From contig NZ_CP033896.1 in assembly GCF_003813965.1 (NCBI RefSeq), positions 2,418,001 to 2,482,000 on the forward strand: 64,000 bases of DNA, in the 5' to 3' direction. The translations under genes and the position numbers were made by a program. Within the stretch, counting starts at the first letter, position 1, and each line of letters starts with the position of its first letter. The DNA comes from Corynebacterium choanae. Lineage in GTDB: Bacteria > Actinomycetota > Actinomycetes > Mycobacteriales > Mycobacteriaceae. Below are positions 55,225 to 64,000 of this stretch, in pieces. The notes beneath the pieces are model-generated. The model saw only the letters and a list, made by a program, of their open reading frames with translations, did no database searches and was not told the DNA's origin.

Positions 55225-55983
55225 GTGACCCGTACCCACCACAGTGATGATTCGGTAGCCGATCCGGCTGGTTCACCGACCCCCGAAACCCCAGCTGCGA
55301 CCAACCGCCCCGACCAGCCGCCGCTGCCGGAATTTTTCACCAGCCCAGACAAGATTGATATTTGGCTTTTTATCTATCTTGGCGTCAACACTCTTTTCAA
55401 CCTGGCAATCATTCCGCTGCGGGTGTGGCTCATGAACCGACCGGTGATCTATGCGTTGATGGTTGGTGGATATACTTCCGCGATTTTAGGTGGCGCCCAG
55501 TCAAGCCTGGGAGGGACGGCCGCCTGGATTGTGGTGGTGTGTGCACTTGTTGGGGCACTGAAGGGTGTTCCGCTGTGGTGGCTTATTGGCCACAAGTGGG
55601 GCATGGAGTACATCGAGATGCTCGCCGGGCAGTCGAAAAGTATGCGCAAATGGTTACCGCGGCTGCAAAATTTGTCGCCTCGACTGCTGCTCGGGGTAAC
55701 GCTACTGTCCTATATTCCGTTTATGCCCACACTGCTTGTGGCGAATCTTCTCTCTGGGGTGCGCGGTATTCGTTTCTCGGTGGTGATGGCAGTCAACGCC
55801 TTAGGGGTGTTGATTCGCAACAGTATCTTTGCCTATCTCGGGATCCGCTACGGTGAGGCGGTGATCGGAGTCGTCGACGAGATCAACAAATACGCTACTT
55901 GGATTACGCTGGTGCTCATAGCGGTGGCGATCTATTCGGCAACCAAATCAGCGAAACACCAGCGGCCTGCTAAATCTGCATAG
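55225..55983 (+). CDS. VTT/DedA-like membrane protein
   Basis: 252 residues from a GTG start. A Pro-rich cytoplasmic N terminus is followed by five to six membrane helices. The central part (VPLWWLIGHKWGMEYIEMLA, then LLLGVTLLSYIPFMPTLLVANLLSG) resembles the VTT domain of DedA/TVP38 proteins, including the Gly/Pro-rich re-entrant region. Such proteins are linked to lipid-carrier recycling and membrane homeostasis. The assignment is at superfamily level only. A strong terminator follows. Confidence 0.68.
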   Translation: MTRTHHSDDSVADPAGSPTPETPAATNRPDQPPLPEFFTSPDKIDIWLFIYLGVNTLFNLAIIPLRVWLMNRPVIYALMVGGYTSAILGGAQSSLGGTAAWIVVVCALVGALKGVPLWWLIGHKWGMEYIEMLAGQSKSMRKWLPRLQNLSPRLLLGVTLLSYIPFMPTLLVANLLSGVRGIRFSVVMAVNALGVLIRNSIFAYLGIRYGEAVIGVVDEINKYATWITLVLIAVAIYSATKSAKHQRPAKSA

Positions 55984-56022
55984 ATGCCAAGCGTAACCTC
56001 CAAGCGCTGGGCATTCTTCAGC

Positions 56023-56077
56023 TCACGCCCTTTCCGTGTCCTGCCCTCGTGGTCGGACCGTGGAAAGGGCGTTTTTG
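56023..56077 (+). terminator. rho-independent terminator after the VTT gene
   Basis: CACGCCCTTTCC pairs with GGAAAGGGCGT, followed by TTTTT. It lies about 40 bases after the stop codon. Confidence 0.88.
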
Positions 56078-56588
56078 ATTGTTCCTTTACAGCTACGCAG
56101 GCGAATCCAAGCACGGTCTTACCAAGTGCATGCTGTCAGGTATGGTGCCCCAATTGGAGGTGTGGCACACTGGCCGATGCTGGCAGACGAAAGGAAAGGG
56201 CAGCACACGCCCTAGTTCATCAATCGGTATAACAACCAGCGTGGCGTCAGTCGCCTGCCGCTTTCCCCATTTTGGGCGCAGTATCGATCCGGTTCTTCCC
56301 CATTTAGGGAGCGTCGGCAGTACCGAATCGGTGACCACGGTGCGCAGCGAAGAAGCGCTGCACGGTGCTGCTGTCTATACAGGGGTGGTTGTGCCGCAGC
56401 AGCGAAAAAAATAAAGCAGTACATTGCACCGATGCAGGTGGTAGCAGGACGTAATACATAGAGGAAAAGCACCACCGCCTACTGCACGAGGTGCAATAGG
56501 CGGTGATGCTTGTAGCAAGGCATGAACTGTTGTTGCAGCCTTGGTCTGCCGAAGATCGTAGAACAATCTGGCCTGGAAAGACTTGGGT
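56078..56588. other. no gene recognised between the VTT gene and rpsQ
   Basis: About 500 bases with short frames only. It contains the rpsQ terminator near its right side and nothing else I can support. Confidence 0.45.
56464..56505 (-). terminator. terminator at the end of the S10 block
   Basis: CACCGCCTA-CTGCAC, loop GAG, GTGCAA-TAGGCGGTG is a nearly perfect stem; on the minus strand CTTTTCC follows. It shows that transcription from rpsJ ends after rpsQ instead of continuing into rplN. Confidence 0.84.
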
Positions 56589-56855
56589 TTAGCGAGCCTT
56601 TTCAGCGATTTCTACGAGACGGTAGTGCTTGTCCTTGGACAGCGGACGGCATTCTTCGATGATCACGCGGTCGCCGACGCCGGCGATTTCGTTTTCATCG
56701 TGAGCCTTCACCTTAGTATTGGTGCGGATCGTCTTGCCGTAGAGAGCGTGCTGCTTGCGGTCCTCAAGTTCGACGACGATGGTCTTCTGCATCTTGGTGG
56801 ACACAACATAGCCGGTGCGGCGCTTGCGGGCACCTTGTTCTTTTTGTTCACTCAT
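56589..56855 (-). CDS. rpsQ: 30S ribosomal protein S17
   Basis: 16S rRNA-binding protein with an OB fold, 88 residues. Reads [20 protein letters not shown] and later [21 protein letters not shown]. Three bases separate it from rpmC. It is the last gene of the S10 block here. Confidence 0.98.
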   Translation of the reverse strand: MSEQKEQGARKRRTGYVVSTKMQKTIVVELEDRKQHALYGKTIRTNTKVKAHDENEIAGVGDRVIIEECRPLSKDKHYRLVEIAEKAR

Positions 56856-56858
56856 GGG

Positions 56859-57089
56859 TTACACCTCCGCTCCGGGGACTTCAGACAGGCCAAGTTCGCG
56901 TTCACGGATGACCGTGTAGATGCGAGCGATGTCGCGCTTGACGACACGCAGGCGACGGTTGTTGGTCAGCTGACCGGTTGCCATCTGGAAGCGCAGGTTG
57001 AAAAGCTCTTCCTTGGCTTCTTTGAGGCGCTTATCGAGCTCTTCTCCGGTGAGTTCACGGAGCTCATGGGCGGGAATTCCTTGTGCCAT
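56859..57089 (-). CDS. rpmC: 50S ribosomal protein L29
   Basis: Small helical protein at the exit tunnel, 76 residues from [18 protein letters not shown]. The core [20 protein letters not shown] and [15 protein letters not shown] is standard. The open frame extends further upstream, but that part overlaps rplP. Confidence 0.98.
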   Translation of the reverse strand: MAQGIPAHELRELTGEELDKRLKEAKEELFNLRFQMATGQLTNNRRLRVVKRDIARIYTVIRERELGLSEVPGAEV

Positions 57090-57090
57090 T

Positions 57091-57507
57091 TTAGAGCTGA
57101 TCCTCCTTCCTGATGATGCGGACCTTGCAAGGCAGCTTCTGGGCTGCGCGACGGAGTGCTTCGAAAGCAATCTCTTCGTTCGGGTAGCTCATCTCGAAGA
57201 GGACACGCCCTGGGCGGACGTTAGCAACCCACTTTTCGACCGGACCTTTACCGGAACCCATACGCACGCCGAGCGGCTTCTGGGTGAGCGGACGATCCGG
57301 GAAGATGGTGATCCACACTTTGCCACCACGCTTGACGTGGCGGTTGATGGCGATACGAGCGGATTCGATCTGCCGGTTGGTGATGTAGGCCGGCTCAAGA
57401 GCCTGGATGCCGTATTCACCGAAGGTGACCTTGTTTCCACCCTTGGACACGCCACGACGGTGTGGACGGTGCTGGCGGCGATACTTTACGCGCTTAGGGA
57501 TAAGCAT
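57091..57507 (-). CDS. rplP: 50S ribosomal protein L16
   Basis: 138 residues, [19 protein letters not shown] at the N terminus and [20 protein letters not shown] in the centre. It helps organise the peptidyl-transferase region and tRNA binding. It lies between rpsC and rpmC with 1 to 6 bases of spacing. Confidence 0.99.
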   Translation of the reverse strand: MLIPKRVKYRRQHRPHRRGVSKGGNKVTFGEYGIQALEPAYITNRQIESARIAINRHVKRGGKVWITIFPDRPLTQKPLGVRMGSGKGPVEKWVANVRPGRVLFEMSYPNEEIAFEALRRAAQKLPCKVRIIRKEDQL

Positions 57508-57513
57508 TGGTTG

Positions 57514-58257
57514 TTAGCCCTCCTGCTTGTGCTCGGCGCGCTGGCGACGCTGGCCGCCACGGCGCGGACGCTCACGGCGGTCGCCGCGGCCGCGACGATC
57601 ACCTTGAACGAGATCGGACTCGCGCTTGCCGCCAACAACGTCACCCTTGTAGATCCACACCTTCACGCCAATGCGGCCGAAGGTGGTGTGAGCTTCATAG
57701 GTGCCGTAGTCGATTTCGGCGCGCAGGGTGTGCAGCGGGACACGGCCCTCGTGGTAGCGCTCGACGCGGGACATTTCAGCCCCGCCGAGACGACCGGCGC
57801 ACACAACCTTAATACCCTTGACGTGCGGCTGACGCATAGCAGACTGGATAGCCTTGCGCATTGCGCGACGGAATGCCACGCGGTTGGTCAGCTGCTCGGC
57901 GATGGACTGTGCCACCAGCTGGGCATTGGCGTCAATGTTCTTGACTTCGATGATGTTCAGCGCGACCTGCTTGCCGGTGAGCTTTTCCAGCTCGCCGCGG
58001 ATACGGTCGGCTTCTGCACCACGACGACCAATCACAATACCCGGACGGGCGGTGTGAATGTCGACGCGAACCCGGTCGCGGGTGCGTTCGATTACAACGT
58101 CGGCGATGCCGGCGCGGTCGAGACCCTTGGACAGGAATTCACGAATTTTGATGTCTTCGGCGACATAGTCGGCGTAGTTCTTGTCGGCGTACCAGCGCGA
58201 CTTCCAGTCAGCGGTGATGCCGAGTCGGAGGCCGTGGGGATGAATCTTCTGGCCCAC
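57514..58257 (-). CDS. rpsC: 30S ribosomal protein S3
   Basis: 247 residues: [20 protein letters not shown], a KH domain with the [10 protein letters not shown] region, and a C-terminal tail rich in Arg/Gly ([19 protein letters not shown]). Forms part of the mRNA entry site. It overlaps the stop of rplV by one base. Confidence 0.99.
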   Translation of the reverse strand: MGQKIHPHGLRLGITADWKSRWYADKNYADYVAEDIKIREFLSKGLDRAGIADVVIERTRDRVRVDIHTARPGIVIGRRGAEADRIRGELEKLTGKQVALNIIEVKNIDANAQLVAQSIAEQLTNRVAFRRAMRKAIQSAMRQPHVKGIKVVCAGRLGGAEMSRVERYHEGRVPLHTLRAEIDYGTYEAHTTFGRIGVKVWIYKGDVVGGKRESDLVQGDRRGRGDRRERPRRGGQRRQRAEHKQEG

Positions 58258-58616
58258 TAGTTGTCACTTCCCTTCTCGGTGACCACAACAGTGATGTGGC
58301 TGGTGCGCTTACGGATCTGGAATGCACGACCCTGGGCGCGAGGACGGATACGACGCATGGTCGGACCCTCATCTGCATATGCTTCGCTGATAACCAGCTT
58401 GGAGCGGTTGAGACCGAAGTTGTTCTCGGCGTTAGCAGCAGCGGAAGCCACTACCTTCGCAACCGGCTCGGAAGCAGCCTGCGGAGCATACTTCAAAATC
58501 GCGAGCGCTTCGGCTACGTCCTTACCGCGGACGAGGTCGATCACGCGGCGAGCCTTCATCGGGGACACCCGAACGAAGCGGGCCTGGGCGCGGGCGGAGG
58601 TGATGTTCTCAGCCAT
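58257..58616 (-). CDS. rplV: 50S ribosomal protein L22
   Basis: 119 residues; the extended hairpin that lines the exit tunnel is formed around [20 protein letters not shown]. The N-terminal [20 protein letters not shown] is standard. Placed between rpsS and rpsC as in most bacteria. Confidence 0.99.
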   Translation of the reverse strand: MAENITSARAQARFVRVSPMKARRVIDLVRGKDVAEALAILKYAPQAASEPVAKVVASAAANAENNFGLNRSKLVISEAYADEGPTMRRIRPRAQGRAFQIRKRTSHITVVVTEKGSDN

Positions 58617-58619
58617 CTG

Positions 58620-58901
58620 CTATCGCCTACCCTTCTTCTTATCTTCCTTGACGTGACCCTTGAAGGTCTTGGTCGGGGCGAATTCGCCCAGTTTGTGGCC
58701 GACCATCGAATCGTCGACGAACACCGGCACATGCTTACGACCGTCGTGGACGGCGAAGGTGTGACCAATGAAGTCAGGCAAAATCGTGGAACGGCGGGAC
58801 CAGGTCTTGATGACCTGCTTGGTGCCTTTTTCGTTTTGAGCGTCTACCTTAGCGAGGAGGTGCTCATCGACGAAGGGGCCTTTTTTCAGACTGCGTGGCA
58901 T
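58620..58901 (-). CDS. rpsS: 30S ribosomal protein S19
   Basis: 93 residues, [19 protein letters not shown], with the [18 protein letters not shown] segment and a Lys-rich tail. It sits in the head of the small subunit. Confidence 0.99.
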   Translation of the reverse strand: MPRSLKKGPFVDEHLLAKVDAQNEKGTKQVIKTWSRRSTILPDFIGHTFAVHDGRKHVPVFVDDSMVGHKLGEFAPTKTFKGHVKEDKKKGRR

Positions 58902-58916
58902 TTGCTAATCCCTCCT

Positions 58917-59759
58917 CTAGCGCTTCTTAGACTTGTTGGAACGACGGCGACGAACAATGAGCTTGTCGCTTGGCCGGTTCGGCTTGCGGGTACGGCCTTC
59001 TGGGGTGCCCCACGGGGAAACCGGGTGACGACCACCGGAGGTCTTACCTTCACCACCACCGTGTGGGTGATCGACCGGGTTCATCACGACACCACGGACG
59101 GTCGGGCGGACGCCCTTCCAGCGCATACGGCCGGCTTTACCCCACCGAATGTTGGCCTGGTCAGCGTTGCCGACTTCACCAACGGTGGCGCGGCAGCGGA
59201 TGTCCACGCGGCGGATTTCGGAGGAAGGCATACGCAGGATAGCGTAGCGACCCTCTTTACCGAGCAGCTGAATGGAAGCACCAGCGGAACGAGCCATCTT
59301 AGCCCCACCGCCAGGACGCAGTTCCACACAGTGAATGGTGGCACCGGCTGGGATGTTGCGCAGTGGCAGGTTGTTACCTGGTTTGATGTCGGCATTTGGG
59401 CCGGCTTCAACCATTGCACCCTGCTTCAGGTTCTTCGGCGCGATGATGTAGCGCTTTTCGCCATCGACATAGTGCAGCAGCGCAATATTCGCGGTACGGT
59501 TCGGGTCATACTCGATGTGAGCAACCTTCGCCGGGATACCGTCCTTGTCGTAGCGACGGAAGTCGATAAGACGGTACTTGCGCTTGTGGCCACCACCCTT
59601 GTGACGGGTGGTGATGTGACCGTGGACGTTACGGCCACCGGTCTTGTGCAGTGGACGCAGCAGGGACTTTTCCGGCGTTGAACGAGTGATTTCCTCGAAC
59701 ATCGACACGGAAGAGGCGCGGCGACCTGGGGTTGTCGGCTTATATTTCCTAATAGCCAT
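58917..59759 (-). CDS. rplB: 50S ribosomal protein L2
   Basis: 280 residues. Includes [19 protein letters not shown], the conserved [11 protein letters not shown] segment with the His near the peptidyl-transferase centre, and a basic C terminus [11 protein letters not shown]. Unusually, its start is 475 bases away from the end of rplW, which normally is its close neighbour. Confidence 0.99.
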   Translation of the reverse strand: MAIRKYKPTTPGRRASSVSMFEEITRSTPEKSLLRPLHKTGGRNVHGHITTRHKGGGHKRKYRLIDFRRYDKDGIPAKVAHIEYDPNRTANIALLHYVDGEKRYIIAPKNLKQGAMVEAGPNADIKPGNNLPLRNIPAGATIHCVELRPGGGAKMARSAGASIQLLGKEGRYAILRMPSSEIRRVDIRCRATVGEVGNADQANIRWGKAGRMRWKGVRPTVRGVVMNPVDHPHGGGEGKTSGGRHPVSPWGTPEGRTRKPNRPSDKLIVRRRRSNKSKKR

Positions 59760-60234
59760 AGTTAATCTTTGTCTCCCTTAATCGGCTTGGGCATTGCGGT
59801 AACTAGTTGTCTTGGAACAAGTGACCGTTACCGGATACTTGCCAGGAGTTGCTGTCTTTCTCAAATCCCGGGGTGTTGGCGAAGCAGATCTTCCAAGCGG
59901 AAGATCCTGGCCGCGAGCTTTGCTCCCACCCACTCCTTAACAGACGAATCCATAACAGTCAGGATGAATGAGCCGCTCTTGCTTATGGCTGCCGTATTGG
60001 CACAGGTGCTGGTGTTGGCGAAGCAGGAACGAAATCCTTACCCAAAACCAGCAGTGGCAACAGTGCACGGCCTGCAACCAAGAACAAGAGAGGGTTCCCG
60101 CAGCGAGCAGTCTTGCTGTTCATGTTCGGGCGATCCCTGGTAACAGAAGTTGCGTTCAGCGCCATGTCATCGAAACTGACTGGATCGTTATGAAGTTGAT
60201 GTGTGGTTTGCTCAACCGGGATTGGCAGCAACGG
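59760..60234. other. unusual spacer between rplW and rplB
   Basis: No gene is supported; a minus-strand frame at 59983-60231 has no proper start and no motif. It contains a hairpin GATCTTCC-AAGC-GGAAGATC at 59887-59906. Most bacteria have only a few dozen bases here. Confidence 0.6.
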
Positions 60235-60528
60235 TTACGCAGCGCCGCCGAAAATGTCGATCGATTCGCCGGCAGCCAAGGTGACAAATGCACGCTTGGT
60301 AGCCTTACGGCGACCGAAACCAGTGCGGGAGCGCTTGCGCTTGCCCTGCCGGTTTGCGGTGTTAACGGAATCAACCTTCACGCCGAAGATTTCTTCCACA
60401 GCGATCTTGATTTGGGTTTTGTGGGCGTCCGGCCGGACGTAGAAGACATAAGTCCCCTGTTCGATGAGACCGTAGGCCTTCTCGGACACGACTGGCGCGA
60501 TGATGATGTCACGGGCGTTGTCGCTCAT
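60235..60528 (-). CDS. rplW: 50S ribosomal protein L23
   Basis: 97 residues; [20 protein letters not shown] and [20 protein letters not shown] are typical. It binds at the exit tunnel and docks trigger factor and SRP. It follows rplD directly. The C terminus is the normal length, so the spacer after it has not truncated it. Confidence 0.99.
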   Translation of the reverse strand: MSDNARDIIIAPVVSEKAYGLIEQGTYVFYVRPDAHKTQIKIAVEEIFGVKVDSVNTANRQGKRKRSRTGFGRRKATKRAFVTLAAGESIDIFGGAA

Positions 60529-61176
60529 TTACTTCTCCTCTTTGCCGGTCGCGCGGGCGATGAAGGTGTTCAACGCGGCCACAGAGAACACCACGTCGTC
60601 GCTCTTGAGCACGTCGTAGGTGTTGAGCTGATCCTCAGGAAGGATTGCAACCCCAGGAAGGTTGCGGGCGCTCTTCCAGCTGGTGACATCTTCACGTGGC
60701 AGCACCAGCAGGATGTTGCGACGAGTCGAGATCTTCTCCAGGAAGGACTTTGCAGCCTTGGTGGAAGGAGTCTGGCCGGAGACCAGCTCTTCGATCACGT
60801 GGATGCGCTCGTTACGAACCCGGTCGGTGAGGGCACCGCGCAGGGCAGCAGCCTTCATCTTCTTCGGGGTGCGCTGTTCATAGTTGCGTGGCTGTGGGCC
60901 GTGCGAAATACCACCACCGGTGAAGTGTGGTGCGCGGATTGAACCCTGACGGGCGCGACCGGTACCCTTCTGGCGGAATGGCTTGCGGCCACCACCGGAG
61001 ACCATGGCACGAGTCTTCGTGGCATGGGTGCCCTGGCGCTTGGCAGCCAGCTGCGCGGTAACAACCTGGTGCATCAACGCAATGGATGCTTCCCGGTCGA
61101 ACACCTCTGCAGGCAGTTCAACAGTGCCGTTGGTTTTACCGTCGGCGGTAAGGACGTCAAGTGTCAGATTGCTCAT
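60529..61176 (-). CDS. rplD: 50S ribosomal protein L4
   Basis: 215 residues with the tunnel loop [20 protein letters not shown] and the C-terminal [20 protein letters not shown]. In E. coli L4 also represses its own operon; whether it does so here is unknown. Overlaps the end of rplC by four bases. Confidence 0.99.
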   Translation of the reverse strand: MSNLTLDVLTADGKTNGTVELPAEVFDREASIALMHQVVTAQLAAKRQGTHATKTRAMVSGGGRKPFRQKGTGRARQGSIRAPHFTGGGISHGPQPRNYEQRTPKKMKAAALRGALTDRVRNERIHVIEELVSGQTPSTKAAKSFLEKISTRRNILLVLPREDVTSWKSARNLPGVAILPEDQLNTYDVLKSDDVVFSVAALNTFIARATGKEEK

Positions 61177-61829
61177 GCGTGTGCACCGCCCTTCACTGCG
61201 GTCTTCACCGTGACGAGGCCGCCGCGCACACCAGGGATAGCTCCCTTGATGAGCAGCAGGTTCGACTCGGCATCGATCTTCTGAATCTTCAGGTTCTGGG
61301 TGGTCACGCGATCGCTACCCATGCGGCCTGCCATCCGGGTGCCCTTGAAGACACGACCTGGAGTAGCACAAGCACCAATACCACCAACGCGGCGGTGAGC
61401 TGCCTGGTTACCGTGGGCGGCACCCTGGCCAGCAAAGCCGTGACGCTTCATAGCGCCGGCAAAGCCCTTACCCTTCGAGGTGCCGGTAACGTCGACAAAT
61501 TCGATACCTTCGAAAATTTCGACGGTAACATCCTGGCCGACCTCGTATTCGCTGACATCATCCATACGGATTTCAGCGCTGTGACGGCGCGGGGTAACAC
61601 CCGCAGCCTTGAAGTGACCCGTCTGCGGCTTGGTAACCTTGCGCGGGTCGATATCGCCAAATGCGATTTGGATAGCCGAGTAGCCATCCTTCTCAGGGGT
61701 GCGAATCTGGGTAACAACGCACGGCCCAGCTTCCACGACAGTCACCGGAACAACCCGGTTATCTGCGTCGAAGATCTGAGTCATGCCGAGCTTTTTGCCC
61801 AGAATGCCCTTGATCTTAGTTTCACTCAT
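61173..61829 (-). CDS. rplC: 50S ribosomal protein L3
   Basis: 218 residues. Family landmarks are [20 protein letters not shown], the [20 protein letters not shown] loop and [12 protein letters not shown]. Second gene of the block, 70 bases after rpsJ. Confidence 0.99.
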   Translation of the reverse strand: MSETKIKGILGKKLGMTQIFDADNRVVPVTVVEAGPCVVTQIRTPEKDGYSAIQIAFGDIDPRKVTKPQTGHFKAAGVTPRRHSAEIRMDDVSEYEVGQDVTVEIFEGIEFVDVTGTSKGKGFAGAMKRHGFAGQGAAHGNQAAHRRVGGIGACATPGRVFKGTRMAGRMGSDRVTTQNLKIQKIDAESNLLLIKGAIPGVRGGLVTVKTAVKGGAHA

Positions 61830-61899
61830 TAGTTATTCTCCGCTGCCTAAAAGCCAAGGTGGCTCAAAGTTTCAAAGATGCTTGAAAAAATGCAAACAC

Positions 61900-62205
61900 T
61901 TACTTGATGTCGACGTCGACGCTAGCCGGAAGATCGATGCGCATCAGGGCGTCAACGGTCTTCGGGCTCGGATCGAGGATGTCGATGAGACGCTTGTGGG
62001 TGCGCATCTCGAAGTGCTCGCGCGAGTCCTTGTACTTGTGGGGGGAACGAATAACTGCGTACACGTTCTTCTCAGTGGGCAACGGCACCGGGCCAACAAC
62101 GCGCGACCCTGCACGGGTCACGGTTTCAACGATCTTCTTTGCCGAAGCGTCGATAGCTTCGTGATCGTAGGCTTTGAGCCTGATGCGGATTTTTTGTTCC
62201 GCCAC
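61900..62205 (-). CDS. rpsJ: 30S ribosomal protein S10
   Basis: 101 residues from a GTG start behind AGAGGAAAAC; reads [20 protein letters not shown]. The segment [20 protein letters not shown] is conserved. It heads the operon and, besides its place in the 30S head, serves in Nus-dependent antitermination. Confidence 0.99.
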   Translation of the reverse strand: MAEQKIRIRLKAYDHEAIDASAKKIVETVTRAGSRVVGPVPLPTEKNVYAVIRSPHKYKDSREHFEMRTHKRLIDILDPSPKTVDALMRIDLPASVDVDIK

Positions 62206-63275
62206 GTTTTCCTCTTTCCAGCATCTCCACATCTTCCATCACATCACTGAAGCTTCGATGATCTCAGCAAGGCTTTTCGCTGCTGTGTCATCTTTCGAAG
62301 TTATGGTGATGCGCTGTGAGCGGTGGGGATAGCTCGCTTTCGCATTCTCTATAACGTTGTCCGAACCCGCAGGGACGCGGTGGATGCCGGTTGCAACGCC
62401 AGTTGTGATATCAAATTCACCTCAAGAGGAATTCCGACTGCCACCGAACCCGATTGCGGGAATAGTATTTCCCGCGGGTTTGGCAGGGCGCCCATCAGTG
62501 AAGGGTAACAAGCTTCACGGGGCGACCACATCGCGGTTTCGGAACGAGCCGATTCACACGATGACGGATGAGGTTGTTGTGAACAAACGCCACCAGCTAG
62601 CGCTGATGTGGAGCGGTTGTGCTCCGGACCGTTTTTCTACCTACTGCCGCTGTGTACTTGCCATCCACCTGATTCATTGCGTCCACTACCGTGGGGTCGA
62701 TCCTTGCTGAACAGAACGTCGCCGCTCTCTTCACCGAGGACGTATCGGATGATGGGGTCATCTTCCGATGAGGTGTGATGTTCGCTAAGCCAGCGTCGAT
62801 GCCTGCAGTACAGGCAACAACAGCGAACCGGTTGAGACCAGTTCAACGAGGCTGCACTACTTCATGACGTGTCAAAGCAACCCGGCAATTAAAACACACG
62901 ACGTGGGAAAATTCAAACCGTTCCGACCGCAGACGTGTGAAAGATCACACCAGTTGCATATCTCACGAAACCCAACCAAAAACTGTGCGCTTCTGCGGCC
63001 GCATCGCAGGAATCAGCGCCCGATAACCGAGTTGGTCGGCACCGCTACTCAGCAGGCGTTGAGCAAGGGTTTACGGAAAAGCGTTGCCGCCACCGACAGC
63101 GGCGTACTCCCGCCACCTCGAGTGGACCTGAAAAGATCTGGGGAGACCTGAGGGAATCAGGGGATCTACCAATGATCGCCAGGCTGCCTCCCACTAGGAA
63201 CTGTTCCAGCCGCTGGAGGTTGCGTGCAAGAGATATGGTATCCCGCTAGCGTGAGCAACCAGCAGACAGCTTGGC
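62206..63275. other. about 1.07 kb upstream of rpsJ
   Basis: No gene supported on either strand. It should hold the promoter and leader of the ribosomal operon. A GTTATAGAGAATG element on the minus strand near 62346-62358 could be a -10 region, but its -35 partner is unclear. Confidence 0.4.
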
Positions 63276-63899
63276 TTATCTCGCATGCAAGCGATATGCA
63301 GCGATTGCCAGCGCGTTTGCCGAGGATTGGTCACGGGTGGGGCCAAATGCCGCAACCCAGCACTGCTTCCGGTTATGGCGCACCTGCAGGAACGTCACAG
63401 TGGCCTCGAAGAGATCGTGTTGATGGAATGAGGTGATCTCGACGCTGCGCCCCAATGCAGCAAGGGTTTGCGTGATTGCCTGAACTGGACCGGTTCCCGT
63501 GAAACTATGCGAGCTATGAGTCCGTCCGTGTGGGGTGGGGATCGCAATGTCCATCGAATAAGCGATCCGTGCACCACGCAACGGCGTGGCTGCGATTTGG
63601 GTTATCCGCCAATCCGGAGTTGGCGAATACACGGTTTGAAAGGTGTGCCAGTCCATGCCGATCGCTTCTTGCCGAAAGTCTCGCGGCAGGCGAATCCCAT
63701 AGGTTGCCTCGAAGGGATCGTGAGCAGGCGACGCAGCGCGATAGCGGTGCGGATCGGTGAAGGTGCGGGGCTGGTAGCCGACAGTGTCGGCAACTTCCGT
63801 CCACAGTTTGGTGAATTCACCATTGATATCGAAGCCAACTTCGATTGGTGTGGAGGGACGATGTTCGCGAGTGGGGGTTGCGGTGTTTGCGGTGTGCAT
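63276..63899 (-). CDS. protein resembling the isolated regulatory domain of 2-isopropylmalate synthase
   Basis: 207 residues, no signal peptide. The C-terminal half (SHSFTGTGPVQAITQTLAAL, then VEITSFHQHDLFEATVTFLQ and WVAAFGPTRDQSSANALAIA) follows the pattern of the LeuA allosteric/dimerisation domain, in which leucine binds: a GxGP turn, an LGxxVEIxxFxxH strand and an ASANAL-type helix. The catalytic TIM barrel of LeuA is missing. The N-terminal half is not recognised. It may bind a branched-chain metabolite. The ATG at 63897-63899 is taken as start; a TTG nine codons upstream is possible. No strong ribosome site for either. Confidence 0.6.
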   Translation of the reverse strand: MHTANTATPTREHRPSTPIEVGFDINGEFTKLWTEVADTVGYQPRTFTDPHRYRAASPAHDPFEATYGIRLPRDFRQEAIGMDWHTFQTVYSPTPDWRITQIAATPLRGARIAYSMDIAIPTPHGRTHSSHSFTGTGPVQAITQTLAALGRSVEITSFHQHDLFEATVTFLQVRHNRKQCWVAAFGPTRDQSSANALAIAAYRLHAR

Positions 63900-64000
63900 G
63901 GTGAAGACGAAACGCTTTCGGTTCAATTGCCGCCGCCGGCCGCTGCAGGATGCGGCTGGGCGTGACTACCTGGGTTTGGATTGTGAACCGACCGGCTTCT

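Noticed and set aside
56998..60942. Very long plus-strand frames (up to 460 codons) opposite the ribosomal genes
   Set aside because: Mirror-strand shadows of highly biased ribosomal codons; the minus-strand products are unmistakable ribosomal proteins.

Overview
The window looks like a chromosomal segment of a high-G+C actinobacterium, most likely Corynebacterium or a close relative. Supporting signs are a ptsS-type sucrose PTS permease next to a sucrose-6-phosphate hydrolase, an S10 ribosomal operon separated from rplN-rplX-rplE by unrelated genes, a cluster of four YbjN-family genes, and actinobacterial-style proteins throughout. The genus is inferred; no rRNA or other decisive marker is present.

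Layout. 0-2.2 kb: a decayed DnaQ-type exonuclease and one small hypothetical gene. 2.2-6.5 kb: a three-gene operon for a membrane-bound [NiFe] hydrogenase (Tat-exported small subunit, large subunit, b-type cytochrome); the cytochrome carries an N-terminal domain resembling the nucleotide-binding domain of P-type ATPases. 6.5-13.3 kb: accessory DNA with two decayed IS3-family elements, a secreted DUF6973 protein, a lipoprotein, a phage DNA polymerase fragment and repeated sequences. 13.4-23.8 kb: a defence island with a single-polypeptide type ISP restriction-modification enzyme, a DUF2254 gene cut by an IS fragment, an IstB remnant, an IetA/IetS-like AAA ATPase plus subtilisin-like protease pair, and the 3' end of a second DNA methyltransferase abutting a solo IS end. 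24-28.2 kb: a CUT1 sugar ABC transporter. 29.2-34.7 kb: hydrogenase maturation genes (endopeptidase, hypA, a large-subunit-like protein, two hypC, hypD). hypB, hypE and hypF are not seen here. 35-36.7 kb: an FMN-binding lipoprotein and ApbE flavin transferase. 36.9-44 kb: Dyp peroxidase, PfkB kinase, NmrA-like oxidoreductase, ptsS and scrB.

44-62.2 kb: ribosomal protein genes in two blocks on the minus strand. The block rpsJ-rplC-rplD-rplW-(spacer)-rplB-rpsS-rplV-rpsC-rplP-rpmC-rpsQ ends in its own terminator. About 11 kb then separates it from rplN-rplX-rplE. That interval holds a divergent FecCD-type ABC transporter, whose ATPase has altered signature and H-loop motifs and a long coiled-coil tail, together with the YbjN cluster, a small MscS channel and a VTT/DedA-like membrane protein. 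The window ends with a protein resembling the isolated regulatory domain of 2-isopropylmalate synthase.

How the parts work together: the hydrogenase subunits at 2-6.5 kb need the maturation proteins at 29-35 kb to build, proofread and proteolytically finish the NiFe centre, so one functional locus appears to be split by about 22 kb of mobile, defence and sugar-uptake DNA. Sucrose taken up and phosphorylated by PtsS would be cleaved by ScrB, and free fructose could be phosphorylated by the PfkB kinase. No tRNA, rRNA or CRISPR array was recognised.
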